DNA from: Nibricoccus aquaticus | GTDB taxonomy: Bacteria; Verrucomicrobiota; Verrucomicrobiia; Opitutales; Opitutaceae | Assembly (NCBI RefSeq): GCF_002310495.1 | Contig: NZ_CP023344.1 | Location: forward strand, 1,674,001-1,738,000 | Length of the DNA: 64,000 nucleotides | Direction: 5' to 3' | Part shown: positions 1 to 10,048 of the stretch, piece after piece | Layout: every line of letters begins with the position of its first letter | Position numbering within the stretch: the first letter of the stretch is position 1 | The notes under the pieces: model-generated | Told to the model about the DNA's origin: nothing | The model's database searches: none | Seen by the model: only the letters and a program-made list of their open reading frames with translations | Position numbers and translations under genes: made by a program

Positions 1-119
1 TAACCTGACAACTAACCAATGCCGGCACTCGAAAGTGCCGAAGCGGGCGAACGCGCGCTGGCGCATTCAAAATCTGGAAACGGGAGCATCGGGGATGGGC
101 GGCAACCAAAACAAAGGAC

Positions 120-154
120 GCCTCCACCCGATGGGCCGCACCGCCCATCGAGGC
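120..154 (-). terminator. Possible hairpin terminator of the giant pectinase gene
   Basis: CGATGGGC (129-136) and GCCCATCG (143-150) form a perfect 8-bp stem. It is extended by GCCT/AGGC across a bulge. The hairpin lies about 55 bp beyond the stop codon of the minus-strand giant gene. No clean T tract follows on the minus strand, only a T-rich stretch further on, so this may be an RNA-stabilising hairpin instead. A second small hairpin (CGGCACT/AGTGCCG) lies at 23-40. No gene is seen in 1-208. Confidence 0.35.
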
Positions 155-208
155 GACATCCCTGGCGTGCGCATCGTTGCATGAGCCGCTCCGGCATGGC
201 CCGGCCGC

Positions 209-3200
209 TCACGTGGACGCTCCGCGTGATGCCCTCCGTGAAAATCCCCGGCGCGCCACCGCGAGCAGCGCCAGCGCGCTGACGAACCAGAGCGAGGGCG
301 AGCCGCCGCCACCACCGCCCGATGGCGGCGTGGTCGACGGCACAGCGTTCACCGTGAGCGTCGCCGCGTTGCTGGTCACCGAACCGCCGTCGTTGGTGAC
401 GACCACGGTGTATTGGCCCGCGTCCGCCGCGGCGGTGGCGGCGATGCTGTAGCTCGCCGAGGTCGCGCCAGTGATGCTCACACCGCCCTTGCGCCACTGG
501 TACGTCGGCGCAGGGCTGCCAGTCGCGACAACCGAGAACGACGCAGAAGCCCCCGCCGTCACTGTGACGTTAGCGGGCTGAGTCGTGATCGACGGCGCGA
601 TCAGCGGATCGAGCGTCGTGACACGCGGGGCGCTGATCACCGTCTCACCATTGGCCAGTGTGATCGCCACCGTGTACGTGCCCGTGTTCGCCTGGCCCAT
701 GCTCGGGATTTCGTATGTCGCGGACGTCGCTCCCGTGATGAGGAAATTATTCACGCGCCATTGGTAGGACGCCGCCGTGAATCCGGTGAACGATGCCGTG
801 AGACTGAAAAAGGAACCCGCCGAGGGCTGCCAGGTTGTGACGCCACCGGCTCCGCTGCCCGGAGGCAACGGAAGCGAATCGCGCGGGCTGGTGATCGTCG
901 CGGTCAGCGCTGCGGGAGAAACCGAGTTCAAGCCCGCGATGTTTCCGGCGTGCGCCAGCACGAGCGTCTTCACATCGAGGCCCGCCGTGCTGGTGACCGG
1001 CTGGAGTTTGTACGAGTACGCCGGGACGAACACCGCATCGGTGCCGGGATCGACGACCGTGCCTGTGATATTCACGTAGCGGTTGCCGATCGCACGGATG
1101 AGTCCGTTGGCGAGCAGGGCGTTGTTGTCGCTCTTCGCGAGTGGGCTGTTCACGTTTTCATACGTGTTATGCTCGGCGAAGAACTGCGCCATGTCTCGCG
1201 CCACGGAGGCATAGGAATTCCCCGGCGTGTTCCAGTAGTTGTTATAGAGATGGATGTGCCCGTTGGTGCTCGACGGCATGCGCTGGTCGCAGCGATCGGA
1301 CCACCAGTTGTGATGCATCGTGATGCGCAGTGGCGCACCGGCCGAGATGACGGCGTCGGTGATGGGATCGCGGTTGAGCAGGCCGTCGGAGATCATCGTG
1401 AACCGGTGATCGAGCTGGGCTGCCGTGTAGTAGAACTCGCACCACGAGATCGTCACGAGGTCGGCGCCAAGACGCGTGTCGATCATGCCGTCCGCGCAAT
1501 CGAAGAGCGTGCAGTGCGTGATGAAGACATTTCGCGCTCCCTCGATGGCGACAGCGTCACCGCCGTCGGTGTAGCGGCCGTCCGTGCCGAGGATCGTGCC
1601 CGGATTCGTGAGGTTGAGCCCGCGCAGGATCACATTCTCGACCCCGCTGCCGATGTTGATGTTGCCGATGATCGTGGCGTTGGCGTCGGCACCCTGGATC
1701 GTCTTGTTGGACTTCACGCGGATGTTGCCGCCCGAGCTGGAGAGATTGATCACACCCGAAACCGTGATCACCGCAGGGCTCGTGGATTCCGCCGCCGTCT
1801 TGAGCGCGGCCGCAGTCGTCACCGTGACCGGTGTAGCGGAGCCGCCACCCGTTGCGACATTCGCAAAGCCATCAGGCGCGGTGACCGCAAAGCCCGGCTG
1901 GCTGACCGTGAGCGTGACGGTGGAACTGGTCGCCGTGCCCGCGCCATTGGTGACGATCACGCGATAGCCGGCAGCATCGGCCCACTGTGCAGCGGTGATG
2001 TTGAGCGTGGCGGACATCGCGCCGGAAATGTTGGCGAAAGCGCCTGAGCTATTCGTCTGCCACTGGTACGTGAGCGGCGCATCGCCGGTGGCGACGACCG
2101 TGAACGACGCGGCGGCCCCGATGGCCGCCGACTGGCTGGCCGGTTGCGTGGTGATCGACGGCGGCACGGCGACCGGCGCAGTCGTGACGGTCAACGCGTG
2201 CGGCGTGCTCACCACGGAGTCCGGACGTCCGGAGAAACCACCCACGACTGTGTACACGCCGGCATTAGCCGACTGGGCGCTCGCGATGGTGTGAGTCGCT
2301 GACGTCGCGCCAGCGATGGCCTCGTTGTTGAAACGCCATTGATAAGAAACGTAGCCCGACGCCGTCAGCGTGATGCTGCCGCCGGTGGCGACAGAAGTGG
2401 CGCCCGTGATCGCGAGCGACTCGGCGGCGTGCGCGGCGGTGCCGGAGTTACCTGCGCCTGCGGTGACGAGCGTCTGGATGTCAGCGGTGCGATCGACGCG
2501 ATAAGCATACGGCGGTGTGAAGACGGTGTCGTTGCTGGTTGCCTGCAAGCCCGTGCAGTTCGTGAAGACGTTGCCGATCGTCTTGAGCGTCGCGCTGCCT
2601 TCCTTGGCGAGCGGGTCTTTCACGCTGCTGTACACGTTATACTCGCTCAGCATCTGCGCGATGTTACGCGAGGTGGAGCAGTAGTCGTTGCCGGTGCAGC
2701 TCCAGTAATTGTTGAACATGTGGGCACCGCCGAAACGGCAGGCGAGCATGCGCTGTTTGCAGCCCGGGCCCCACCAGTTGTGATGCCAGGTCGTGCGATA
2801 CGGGCTGGTCGCGACATCGGTGTCGGAGGAGCCGATGAGGTTGGAGAAATTATGCGTGGTGTTGCGCGTGTAGTAGAACTTGCACCACGAGACGGTGACG
2901 TTGTCCGAGCCATTGGTGACATCGAGATTGCCGTCGGTGCAGTCGAAGAACGTGCATTTGGTGATAAGAACATTCGTCGAGCCCGAGCCGACGGTGAGCC
3001 CGTCGTTGCTGGCGCGTCCGCCGGTACGGGCAGTGACATTGAGGTTGGCTACGATGACGTTCGTGACTCCGCTGACTGCCAGACTGCCGATGATCGTGGC
3101 ACCGGTGTCAGCACCGCGGATCGTCTTGTTGGATTTCACGTTGATGCGTCCGTTCGTGCCGAGGTCGATGACGCCAGAAACGGTGATAACCGCAGCAGAA

Positions 3201-6200
3201 GTCGATTCGGCGGCGCTCCTCAATTCGGCAGCTGTGGTGACGACGACCGGCGTCAGCGAGCCGCCGCCCGTGACGGAAGCGGCAAAGCCATCAAACGTGA
3301 GCGCGCCGACCGGAGCGGCGTTGACGATGAAGGCGACGGTGTTGCTCGCCGTGGTGCCGTTGCTGTCGGTGACGAGTACGCGGTAGTTACCCGCATTGAT
3401 GACTTGGGCGTGAACAAAACTGAGCGTGGCCGTGGCGATGCCGGAGAGATCGGTGACGATCGCGGGATCGTTTTCGGCGAAGAGATACGGGACGTTGGTG
3501 AACACGCCGCCGATTTCCTTTTGCCACTGATAGGTCAGCGTGCCGGTGCCGGTCGCAGCCACGGTGAAGTTGACTGCGGTACCAACTGTGACGGTTTGAG
3601 CGGATGGCTGCGCGGTGATCGCAGGGCCCGCGACCACGTTCACCGTAAGGACGGCGGCGTTGCTCGTGGCGGAACCTGCGCCGTTCGTCGCAACGACGGT
3701 GTAGCTGCCGGCGCTTCCGGTTGTTGCATTGGAGACGGTGTAGGCAGCAGCGACCGCGCCGGGGATGTCCGTGCCGTCTTTTTTCCACTGATACGTCGGC
3801 GAGCCGGAGGCGGCGGCGGTGAACGTGACGGAAGCTCCGGTGTTGATCGTCTGAGCCGTGGGATGCGTAGAGAACACAGGCGCGACGTTCGGAGCCGTGG
3901 GCAGCCAGCCGTTAAGCGCGAAGTATGGATGCCCGAAGATCGCGGCCAGCGTGTAGTCGGCCGGGTTAACGGTGACGGGCTGGCGATTGATTATGCCATT
4001 AGGCGCGGCGAGGAGCGCATCCGTGGGCGACATCGAGCTGCTCGTATAATCAGGATCGAAGGTGTTAACCCAATAGCCGCCTGCGGCGAGACGTTGGGCG
4101 GCGGTCGGGGCTGGGCCGCCCGCGATCAGCGTGTTTCCATATTCGCGGGCACGCATGGTGTTTTCGCGTCCATCCCATTCGCCCCAACCTTTTGTCGTAA
4201 TGTGCGTGTCGAGCTGGCTGTTGATGATGGCGACATGACCATCCTGGCGCCACGGACGGCAGAAGGTGGTGGAGCCGGCGTTGACGTTGTACGGATAACC
4301 GTTGGCGACGAGCGCGCGCGGGAAACGGCAGTTGAGAAACACCTCACCGTAGGGCTGTGCGTACGGCGTGCTCGGAGCGCAGATGGGGCCGCCAGTGTCG
4401 CGGATTTGCACTATGTCGCAGCTGTCGAAGACCGCGAGCGCGTCGCCGTAGATGAAGTCCACGCTGCCCCAGATCTCGCAATTCTTGAAGTAGCCGATGC
4501 CGGAAATCGTGTAGAGCGTGTCCTGCCCGCCCTTCATCAGGACGTTGTCGAAAACGAGGCGAAGACCGGTGGAGGCAACCGTCTGCACAGGGCCGGCGAA
4601 AGCGGGCGCACCGGGATTGGAACCGCCTGCGAGGCTCGGGACCGCAAGATAGACTTCGTTATCGAAGGTGAGGTTGCGCACGGTGACGTCGTTGGTGTCG
4701 ATGCGCAGTCCGCCGAGTCCGCGGGCTCCGGCGCCATAAACTTCGTTGCCGTAGTGATAAATGATTTTTGCATCGGTCCGGCTGGGACCGGTGCCCACGA
4801 GCGTGACGAAATGGCGGTTTTGGGCGAAGTACGCAGTGTCACGGTAGAGGCCGGGTTGCACGCGGATCGTGCGCGGGAGCGTGTTGTTCTGTGGTACCCA
4901 ATCGATGGCTCCCTGCAGCGTGGCAAAATCGCCCGTGTTAGCCGCGCTCACCGTGATCTCGGTCGGGCCAGTTGACGCGGTGGGCGTCGCCGGACCGGAA
5001 GCCTTCGTGGAAAACCGCCACGCCGTCGCGCTGGTGATGGCGGGCACCGAGGCGTTGCTCGAATCGAGCAGGAATCCCGCATCCATCGTCACGTAGTACG
5101 TTTTCCCGTACGCAAGGCGCTGCGCGGCCGGCAGCGTGATCCAGACTTCGTTCCCGTAGATCGCAGCCGGGAGGTAATACATCTGTTTTCCCTGCAACGT
5201 CTGGATCTTGGAGTTCACGATCGTCGCGCTGAAGAGCGTGAATGAAACGAACTCGGAAAGATCCACCGTCGTCACAACCGCGTCGTTGGAGGCGTCGTGA
5301 ACCCGGAATTGGCCCGAGCGCCCCAACTTGGGCGCGGACGGAAAAACGAGGCGGAGCTGCTGGTCGATCGCGATCCCGGTGGCGTTGTTTCCCGGCGCAA
5401 AGGTGGCAACCTGTGTGCTCGGCACGCCGGCATAGACGATCGAGCTGGTGACGGAGCCAGCCGAATTGGATGCCGTGAGCGCATAATATCCTGACTGCGC
5501 CGCAGAAAATCCCGTGACCTGCAGCGCGGCCGAGGTCGCGCCGCTGATGCCAGAGCCATTCGTCACAACAACGCCATCGCGTTTCCAAACGTACGTGGTC
5601 GCTTCCGGAGCACCCACGCCCGCATCGACACCTACCGTCAGCGTCGCCGTCGATCCCACCGCCACCACGGCGCCCGATGGCTGGGCCGTGATGACCGGCG
5701 CGACGATCAGCGAGACGGCGTCGCTGGTCACCGTGGTCACGGAATTCTGCACACGAACGCGGTAGAAACCGGCGTCAGCCACGGTCACGCCCGTCAACGC
5801 CAGCGTGGCGCTGTTACTCGCGGGAATATCGGCGAACCCGGTCGTCGCGCCCGTAGTGCTCTTCTGCCACGTGTAGGTCAGCGGGCTGGTGCCATTCGCG
5901 CTGACTGAAAAACTCGCGTTCCCACCCGTCAGCGCGGTCCGCGCCACCGGTTGAGTCAGGATCGAAGGCGCCACCGCTCCAGATGTGACCGTGAGAACGG
6001 TCGCGGAGCTGATCGCATCGCCGCCGTAATTAGTGACGACCACGTCATAGTTGCCCGCATCGCCATTCTGTAGATTGGACAGCGTGAGCGATGCCGTCGC
6101 AGCCGAAGGATTGGAGACCGCGTTGATCGCCACTCCGCCTTTTCGCCATTGATACGTGACGACGTCCGACGCGTTGAAGCCGCTCGCCGCCACGTTGAGC

Positions 6201-7150
6201 GTCACGCCATCGCCGACCGTGCCCGATGCATTCGCAGAAGGCTGGGTGGTGATCGTCGCTTTCGGATAGGGGATCAGCTGGAGCCCGTTGGGAAAACCGT
6301 TGTTGTTGGCGTTCCTGGAGGCGCGGATCTCGATCTTCCCGGCGGAGTCCACTTTCGCATGGAGGACGCTCCACGTGGTATTCGCATTCGCACCACCGGC
6401 AGCGTTGGATGCGACTTCGAGCGGAGCCGGCGTGCTCGGCGACAACGCGCCTGCATTCAGGACAAAAATGCTCGGGGTCGCGTTAGCCGCAGGATTGGTT
6501 TCAAACCACTTCGCGCCCACGGCGTTTCCGTCCACCAGCGTGAAACGCGCGCCTTGGTTGACGGCATTCGTGGAGGCGTACCCATAGACGACGTAATGGG
6601 CGTTCACCGGCAGTCCGGAGAAGACGAACCCGATACGGTTTCCGCCCTCAAAGATGCGCCAGCAAGTGCCCATCAATCCCGAAGGTGTGGCAGAGGCCAC
6701 ATTGACCAGACGCGGCACTTCACGGGTGTTGGTGGCCGTCGCCGCGTCATCAAGGATGGCTGAAGCGGTCAGCGTAACGCCCGACGCGGAACCGTCCGGC
6801 TGGGTCAGCGCGATGTTGTTGGCCGTGATCAGCGCGACCACCGCGCCCTGAGTCAGCCCGAGCGACTGTGGCTTGATCTGATCGTTGGCGTGCGGACTGA
6901 GGATGTTATTCCACGTCTCGCCGGCATAAGGAGCGGCCGCACCGTAAATCCACCCGCTGCCAGGCGCGGCGATGGTGAACGTGGCTGCGCTCGTGGGCGT
7001 CACCCCGGCTGTCGAAGCCTGCGTGGTGGACAGGTTCACGAACACCGCAGGATTCTGCGCGAATGCGGACGATGCAGCAGCTATGCCTGCGGTCGCCCAC
7101 GCGAGCGCGCGGCACAGCGGACGAAAGGAGAAGACGGGGCGGGGATTCAT
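209..7150 (-). CDS. Giant secreted multidomain pectinase (CE8 + 2x PL1 + Ig-like domains)
   Basis: The protein has 2313 aa. I chose the ATG at 7150 because it opens directly into a signal peptide (cleavage near AFA-Q, residue 31); an in-frame extension to 7282 gives no signal. Approximate domains are: N-terminal beta-sandwich 33-293; three Ig-like modules to 575; a Big_5-like domain 578-715; pectin methylesterase (CE8) 730-1050 with QDTLY near 876, VDFIYG near 896 and CRPW near 965; Ig-like modules; pectate lyase PL1 1290-1560 (HHNWW, Arg1467); Ig-like modules; a second PL1 1760-2040 (Arg1957); Ig-like modules; and a C-terminal GGGGGGSPSLWF tail with a membrane segment and Arg cluster. De-esterification and lyase cleavage of homogalacturonan in one chain fit these families. 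It is divergent from a LacI gene, which may regulate it (inference). Long antisense frames inside it are shadows. Confidence 0.9.
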   Translation of the reverse strand: MNPRPVFSFRPLCRALAWATAGIAAASSAFAQNPAVFVNLSTTQASTAGVTPTSAATFTIAAPGSGWIYGAAAPYAGETWNNILSPHANDQIKPQSLGLTQGAVVALITANNIALTQPDGSASGVTLTASAILDDAATATNTREVPRLVNVASATPSGLMGTCWRIFEGGNRIGFVFSGLPVNAHYVVYGYASTNAVNQGARFTLVDGNAVGAKWFETNPAANATPSIFVLNAGALSPSTPAPLEVASNAAGGANANTTWSVLHAKVDSAGKIEIRASRNANNNGFPNGLQLIPYPKATITTQPSANASGTVGDGVTLNVAASGFNASDVVTYQWRKGGVAINAVSNPSAATASLTLSNLQNGDAGNYDVVVTNYGGDAISSATVLTVTSGAVAPSILTQPVARTALTGGNASFSVSANGTSPLTYTWQKSTTGATTGFADIPASNSATLALTGVTVADAGFYRVRVQNSVTTVTSDAVSLIVAPVITAQPSGAVVAVGSTATLTVGVDAGVGAPEATTYVWKRDGVVVTNGSGISGATSAALQVTGFSAAQSGYYALTASNSAGSVTSSIVYAGVPSTQVATFAPGNNATGIAIDQQLRLVFPSAPKLGRSGQFRVHDASNDAVVTTVDLSEFVSFTLFSATIVNSKIQTLQGKQMYYLPAAIYGNEVWITLPAAQRLAYGKTYYVTMDAGFLLDSSNASVPAITSATAWRFSTKASGPATPTASTGPTEITVSAANTGDFATLQGAIDWVPQNNTLPRTIRVQPGLYRDTAYFAQNRHFVTLVGTGPSRTDAKIIYHYGNEVYGAGARGLGGLRIDTNDVTVRNLTFDNEVYLAVPSLAGGSNPGAPAFAGPVQTVASTGLRLVFDNVLMKGGQDTLYTISGIGYFKNCEIWGSVDFIYGDALAVFDSCDIVQIRDTGGPICAPSTPYAQPYGEVFLNCRFPRALVANGYPYNVNAGSTTFCRPWRQDGHVAIINSQLDTHITTKGWGEWDGRENTMRAREYGNTLIAGGPAPTAAQRLAAGGYWVNTFDPDYTSSSMSPTDALLAAPNGIINRQPVTVNPADYTLAAIFGHPYFALNGWLPTAPNVAPVFSTHPTAQTINTGASVTFTAAASGSPTYQWKKDGTDIPGAVAAAYTVSNATTGSAGSYTVVATNGAGSATSNAAVLTVNVVAGPAITAQPSAQTVTVGTAVNFTVAATGTGTLTYQWQKEIGGVFTNVPYLFAENDPAIVTDLSGIATATLSFVHAQVINAGNYRVLVTDSNGTTASNTVAFIVNAAPVGALTFDGFAASVTGGGSLTPVVVTTAAELRSAAESTSAAVITVSGVIDLGTNGRINVKSNKTIRGADTGATIIGSLAVSGVTNVIVANLNVTARTGGRASNDGLTVGSGSTNVLITKCTFFDCTDGNLDVTNGSDNVTVSWCKFYYTRNTTHNFSNLIGSSDTDVATSPYRTTWHHNWWGPGCKQRMLACRFGGAHMFNNYWSCTGNDYCSTSRNIAQMLSEYNVYSSVKDPLAKEGSATLKTIGNVFTNCTGLQATSNDTVFTPPYAYRVDRTADIQTLVTAGAGNSGTAAHAAESLAITGATSVATGGSITLTASGYVSYQWRFNNEAIAGATSATHTIASAQSANAGVYTVVGGFSGRPDSVVSTPHALTVTTAPVAVPPSITTQPASQSAAIGAAASFTVVATGDAPLTYQWQTNSSGAFANISGAMSATLNITAAQWADAAGYRVIVTNGAGTATSSTVTLTVSQPGFAVTAPDGFANVATGGGSATPVTVTTAAALKTAAESTSPAVITVSGVINLSSSGGNIRVKSNKTIQGADANATIIGNINIGSGVENVILRGLNLTNPGTILGTDGRYTDGGDAVAIEGARNVFITHCTLFDCADGMIDTRLGADLVTISWCEFYYTAAQLDHRFTMISDGLLNRDPITDAVISAGAPLRITMHHNWWSDRCDQRMPSSTNGHIHLYNNYWNTPGNSYASVARDMAQFFAEHNTYENVNSPLAKSDNNALLANGLIRAIGNRYVNITGTVVDPGTDAVFVPAYSYKLQPVTSTAGLDVKTLVLAHAGNIAGLNSVSPAALTATITSPRDSLPLPPGSGAGGVTTWQPSAGSFFSLTASFTGFTAASYQWRVNNFLITGATSATYEIPSMGQANTGTYTVAITLANGETVISAPRVTTLDPLIAPSITTQPANVTVTAGASASFSVVATGSPAPTYQWRKGGVSITGATSASYSIAATAAADAGQYTVVVTNDGGSVTSNAATLTVNAVPSTTPPSGGGGGGSPSLWFVSALALLAVARRGFSRRASRGAST

Positions 7151-7345
7151 AAAATCGAAGCGGGGATGAAAACGGAGCGCGGGAGGGAACGTCGCGCGGA
7201 TGGGTGGGGTGGCCGCGGGACCGGAGCAGGTGCGTGAAGGACGAAAAAAGAATTCCGTTCGCAAATGACCCCGCGCGCTCATCGTTGACCGTCCGCATCA
7301 ACCCACTCGACTTTTTCGATACGCCCGCGCTCTCATCCCTCCACC
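7151..7345. promoter_or_regulatory. Divergent promoter region, giant pectinase / LacI regulator
   Basis: These 195 bp separate two divergent genes and must hold both promoters. I see no convincing -35/-10 pair. The only dyad noted is weak: GTTGA (7284-7288) and TCAAC (7298-7302) with a 9-bp spacer. It could be an operator half-site pair for the adjacent LacI protein, but that is speculative. Confidence 0.4.
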
Positions 7346-8398
7346 GTGCCCCCCAAAGCCACCCTGAATGACGTCGCCAAGCGCGCCGGAGTCCATCGCT
7401 CCACTGTCTCGCTCGCTCTCCGCGACCATCCCCGCATCTCCGAGCCCGTGCGCCTGCGCATCCAGGGCATCGCAAAGAAAATCGGCTACCGCATCAACCC
7501 GCTCGTCGCCGCCCTCATGCAGGCGCGCCGCACCAAACGCGCCGAGAAACACGTCGTCCTCGCCTACGTCACCAACCACCCCACCCGCTTCGGCTGGCGC
7601 CCGCCGCACCACAACCGCCCCGATTATTTTCCCGGTGCCACCGCGCGCGCTCGGGATTTCGGATACAAGATCGAGCACTTCTGGCTCGCCGAGCCCGGTA
7701 TGAATCCCGAGCGCTTCGCCAGCATCCTCACCGCGCGCAACATCAACGGCCTCATCATCGGCCGCCTGCCTCCCGGCTGCCACCAGCTCGAGCTTCCCTG
7801 GGAACGGTTCTCCTGCGTCGCCCTCGGCCTCACCCTCCACGCTCCCCGGCTCCACCACGTCACCGAGAACCACTACTCCTCCGCCAAGCAGTCGATGACC
7901 CACTGCATCGCCCGCGGATACCGGCGCATCGGCTTCGTCTTCTCCGAGGCCAACGACAGCCCCCGCGTCGGCGAACGCTGGCTCGGCGCCTACCTCCACG
8001 AACAGCTCCGCCTCGAACCCGCCGACCGTATCACGCCCTTCCTGTTCAAAGACGACGCCGACAACGCCGCCATCTTCCGCGAATGGTTCCGCCATAACCA
8101 GCCCGACGCCCTCCTCGTCACCCACGCCCCGCCCGTTATCGAGTGGCTCAAACCTCTCGGCAAAACCGTCCCGCGCGATGTCGGCCTCGTCGCCCTCGTC
8201 AACGACCACCCCGAGCAAAACTACGCCGGCGTCCACTACGACCCCGCCAAGCTCGGTGCCCTCGGCATCGAGATGCTCATCGGCCTCCTCCACCGCGACG
8301 ACACCGGCATTCCCTCCGATCAACACGAGGTCCTGCTCACCGGCGAATGGCTCGAAGGCCGCACCCTCCGCCCCGCAGCCGCGCCCGCCGCTCCCTGA
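7346..8398 (+). CDS. LacI-family transcriptional regulator
   Basis: The protein has 350 aa. The N-terminal helix-turn-helix (about residues 6-52, TLNDVAKRAGVHRSTVSLAL) is a classic LacI DNA-binding domain. A periplasmic-binding-protein-like effector domain follows, containing HCIARGYRRIGFVFSE, typical of the family. The start is GTG at 7346, immediately before the HTH; no Shine-Dalgarno is visible. It is divergent from the giant pectinase and heads the same-strand series MFS transporter, esterase-GH95, CE8 and GH43. It probably senses a pectin-derived sugar and controls one or both sides (inference). Length and domain order are normal for the family. Confidence 0.9.
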   Translation: MPPKATLNDVAKRAGVHRSTVSLALRDHPRISEPVRLRIQGIAKKIGYRINPLVAALMQARRTKRAEKHVVLAYVTNHPTRFGWRPPHHNRPDYFPGATARARDFGYKIEHFWLAEPGMNPERFASILTARNINGLIIGRLPPGCHQLELPWERFSCVALGLTLHAPRLHHVTENHYSSAKQSMTHCIARGYRRIGFVFSEANDSPRVGERWLGAYLHEQLRLEPADRITPFLFKDDADNAAIFREWFRHNQPDALLVTHAPPVIEWLKPLGKTVPRDVGLVALVNDHPEQNYAGVHYDPAKLGALGIEMLIGLLHRDDTGIPSDQHEVLLTGEWLEGRTLRPAAAPAAP

Positions 8399-8568
8399 AC
8401 CTGCTCAACAACGCGCGCAGCCGCCCCATTGTCCCGCCCCAGCCGCCGCCCGCACTTTTCCCGCCCTGTCAGCGCAGGAAACCGCCACCCCGCAGCCACA
8501 CACCCGCGCCTCTGACGCTCCCGCCCGCCCGCAACCGTCTTCTCACACGCCCGCTCCGTATCCCGCTC

Positions 8569-9939
8569 ATGGTTACCACCGATTACAGCCTGCCCCGCCC
8601 CAAACAACACAACTTCCGCTGGGCCATCTGCACGCTCCTCTTCTTCGCGATCTTCATCAACTACCTCGACCGGCAGATCCTCGGCATCCTCAAGAAGCCG
8701 CTGAGCGAAACCCTCGGCTGGTCCGAGCGCGACTACGGCTGGATCACCGCCGCCTTCTCCTTCGCCTACGCCTTCGGCTACCTCTTCGGCGGACGCTTTA
8801 TGGACCGCGTCGGCGTGCGCTACGGCATGCCGCTTATCGTCGCCCTCTGGAGCACCGCCGCCGCCGCCCACGGCTTCTGCGCCTACCTCGACATCGGCAA
8901 GGGATTCACCCTCGACTACCCGTGGTTCTCCTGGGCCGAAAAAGGCTTCATCGTCGCCACGCTCACGCTCCCCATGACCGCCGCCGGCTTCATGCTCTCG
9001 CGCATCGCCCTCGGCCTCACCCAAGGCGGCGTCTTTCCCGGCTCCATCAAAACCGTCGCCGAGTGGTTCCCCATCAAAGAGCGCGCCCTCGCCACCGGCC
9101 TCTTCAACGCCGGCTCCAACATCGGCGCGGTCATCTGCCTCCTCTTCGTCCCCACCCTCTACGAAAAACTCGGTTGGGAAAAAACCTTCTACGTCACCGC
9201 CGCCACCGGCTTCGTCTGGCTCATTGCCTGGTGGTTCCTCTACGAATCCCCCGACCGCCAGAAACGCCTCAACCCCGTCGAACTCTCTTACATCCGCCGT
9301 GGCCAGCCCCCGATCGAGGTCGCCCCGCCCCGCGTACCCTGGATTTCACTACTCCGCTACCGCCCGGTCTGGGCCTACATCATCGCCGGCATCCTCGCCG
9401 GCCCCGCGTGGGGCGTTTATCAATCCTTCATGCCCGACTTCCTGGGCAAACGTTTCAACCTCACCCTCCAGCAGACCGGTAACTGGTCCGCCCTCTTCTT
9501 CGCCATCGCCGTCATCGGCGGCGTCGCCGGCGGCTGGCTCGCCGGCAAACTCCTCGAACGCGGCTGGACCGTGAACGCCGCCCGCAAAGTCTCCCTGCTC
9601 GTCTGCGCCCTCAGCGTCGTCCCCGTTTTCCTCGCCCCGTTCGTCGATAACATCCTCCTCGTCGTCATCATCGTCGGCATCGCCGGCTCCGCCCACCAGG
9701 GCTGGTCCGCCAATCTCTTCAGCGTCGTCGGCGACACCATGCCGAAGGAAACCATCAGCTCCGTCGTCGGCCTCGGCGGTTTCGTCGCCTTCCTCGCCGG
9801 CGGTTTTGTCAACGGCATCACCGGCGAAATCCTCCAGAAAACCGGCAGCTACGTCCCCGTCTTCGGGTACATCTCCGGCATGTACCTGCTCTCCCTGCTC
9901 GCCATCCAGATCCTCGTCCCCCGCATCGAGCCAAAATAA
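8569..9939 (+). CDS. MFS transporter, hexuronate (ExuT)-like
   Basis: The protein has 456 aa and starts at the ATG at 8569. The in-frame extension to 8143 overlaps the LacI gene and is Pro/Arg-rich junk, so it was rejected. The N terminus ([20 protein letters not shown]) and the loop [13 protein letters not shown] match the anion:cation symporter branch of the MFS that includes hexuronate carriers. About 12 hydrophobic segments are visible. It lies 170 bp after the LacI gene and 109 bp before the esterase-GH95 gene. Galacturonate or a short unsaturated oligogalacturonide is the likely substrate given the pectinase context (inference). Confidence 0.85.
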   Translation: MVTTDYSLPRPKQHNFRWAICTLLFFAIFINYLDRQILGILKKPLSETLGWSERDYGWITAAFSFAYAFGYLFGGRFMDRVGVRYGMPLIVALWSTAAAAHGFCAYLDIGKGFTLDYPWFSWAEKGFIVATLTLPMTAAGFMLSRIALGLTQGGVFPGSIKTVAEWFPIKERALATGLFNAGSNIGAVICLLFVPTLYEKLGWEKTFYVTAATGFVWLIAWWFLYESPDRQKRLNPVELSYIRRGQPPIEVAPPRVPWISLLRYRPVWAYIIAGILAGPAWGVYQSFMPDFLGKRFNLTLQQTGNWSALFFAIAVIGGVAGGWLAGKLLERGWTVNAARKVSLLVCALSVVPVFLAPFVDNILLVVIIVGIAGSAHQGWSANLFSVVGDTMPKETISSVVGLGGFVAFLAGGFVNGITGEILQKTGSYVPVFGYISGMYLLSLLAIQILVPRIEPK

Positions 9940-10048
9940 AAACCGTCCGCCTTTTCCCGCGCTCGACGCATCCTTCCTCCTGCGAAATCGTCCCGCCTTG
10001 GACTCGCCGATCCCCGGCCCTTCTCAGGTCCCTCAGCCCTTGCATCGC

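Noticed and set aside
413-4975. Long plus-strand frames (413-2047 and 2339-4975) antisense to the first giant gene
   Set aside because: They are Arg/Asp/Gly/Val-rich shadow frames of high-GC coding DNA, with no motif, signal or leader of their own.
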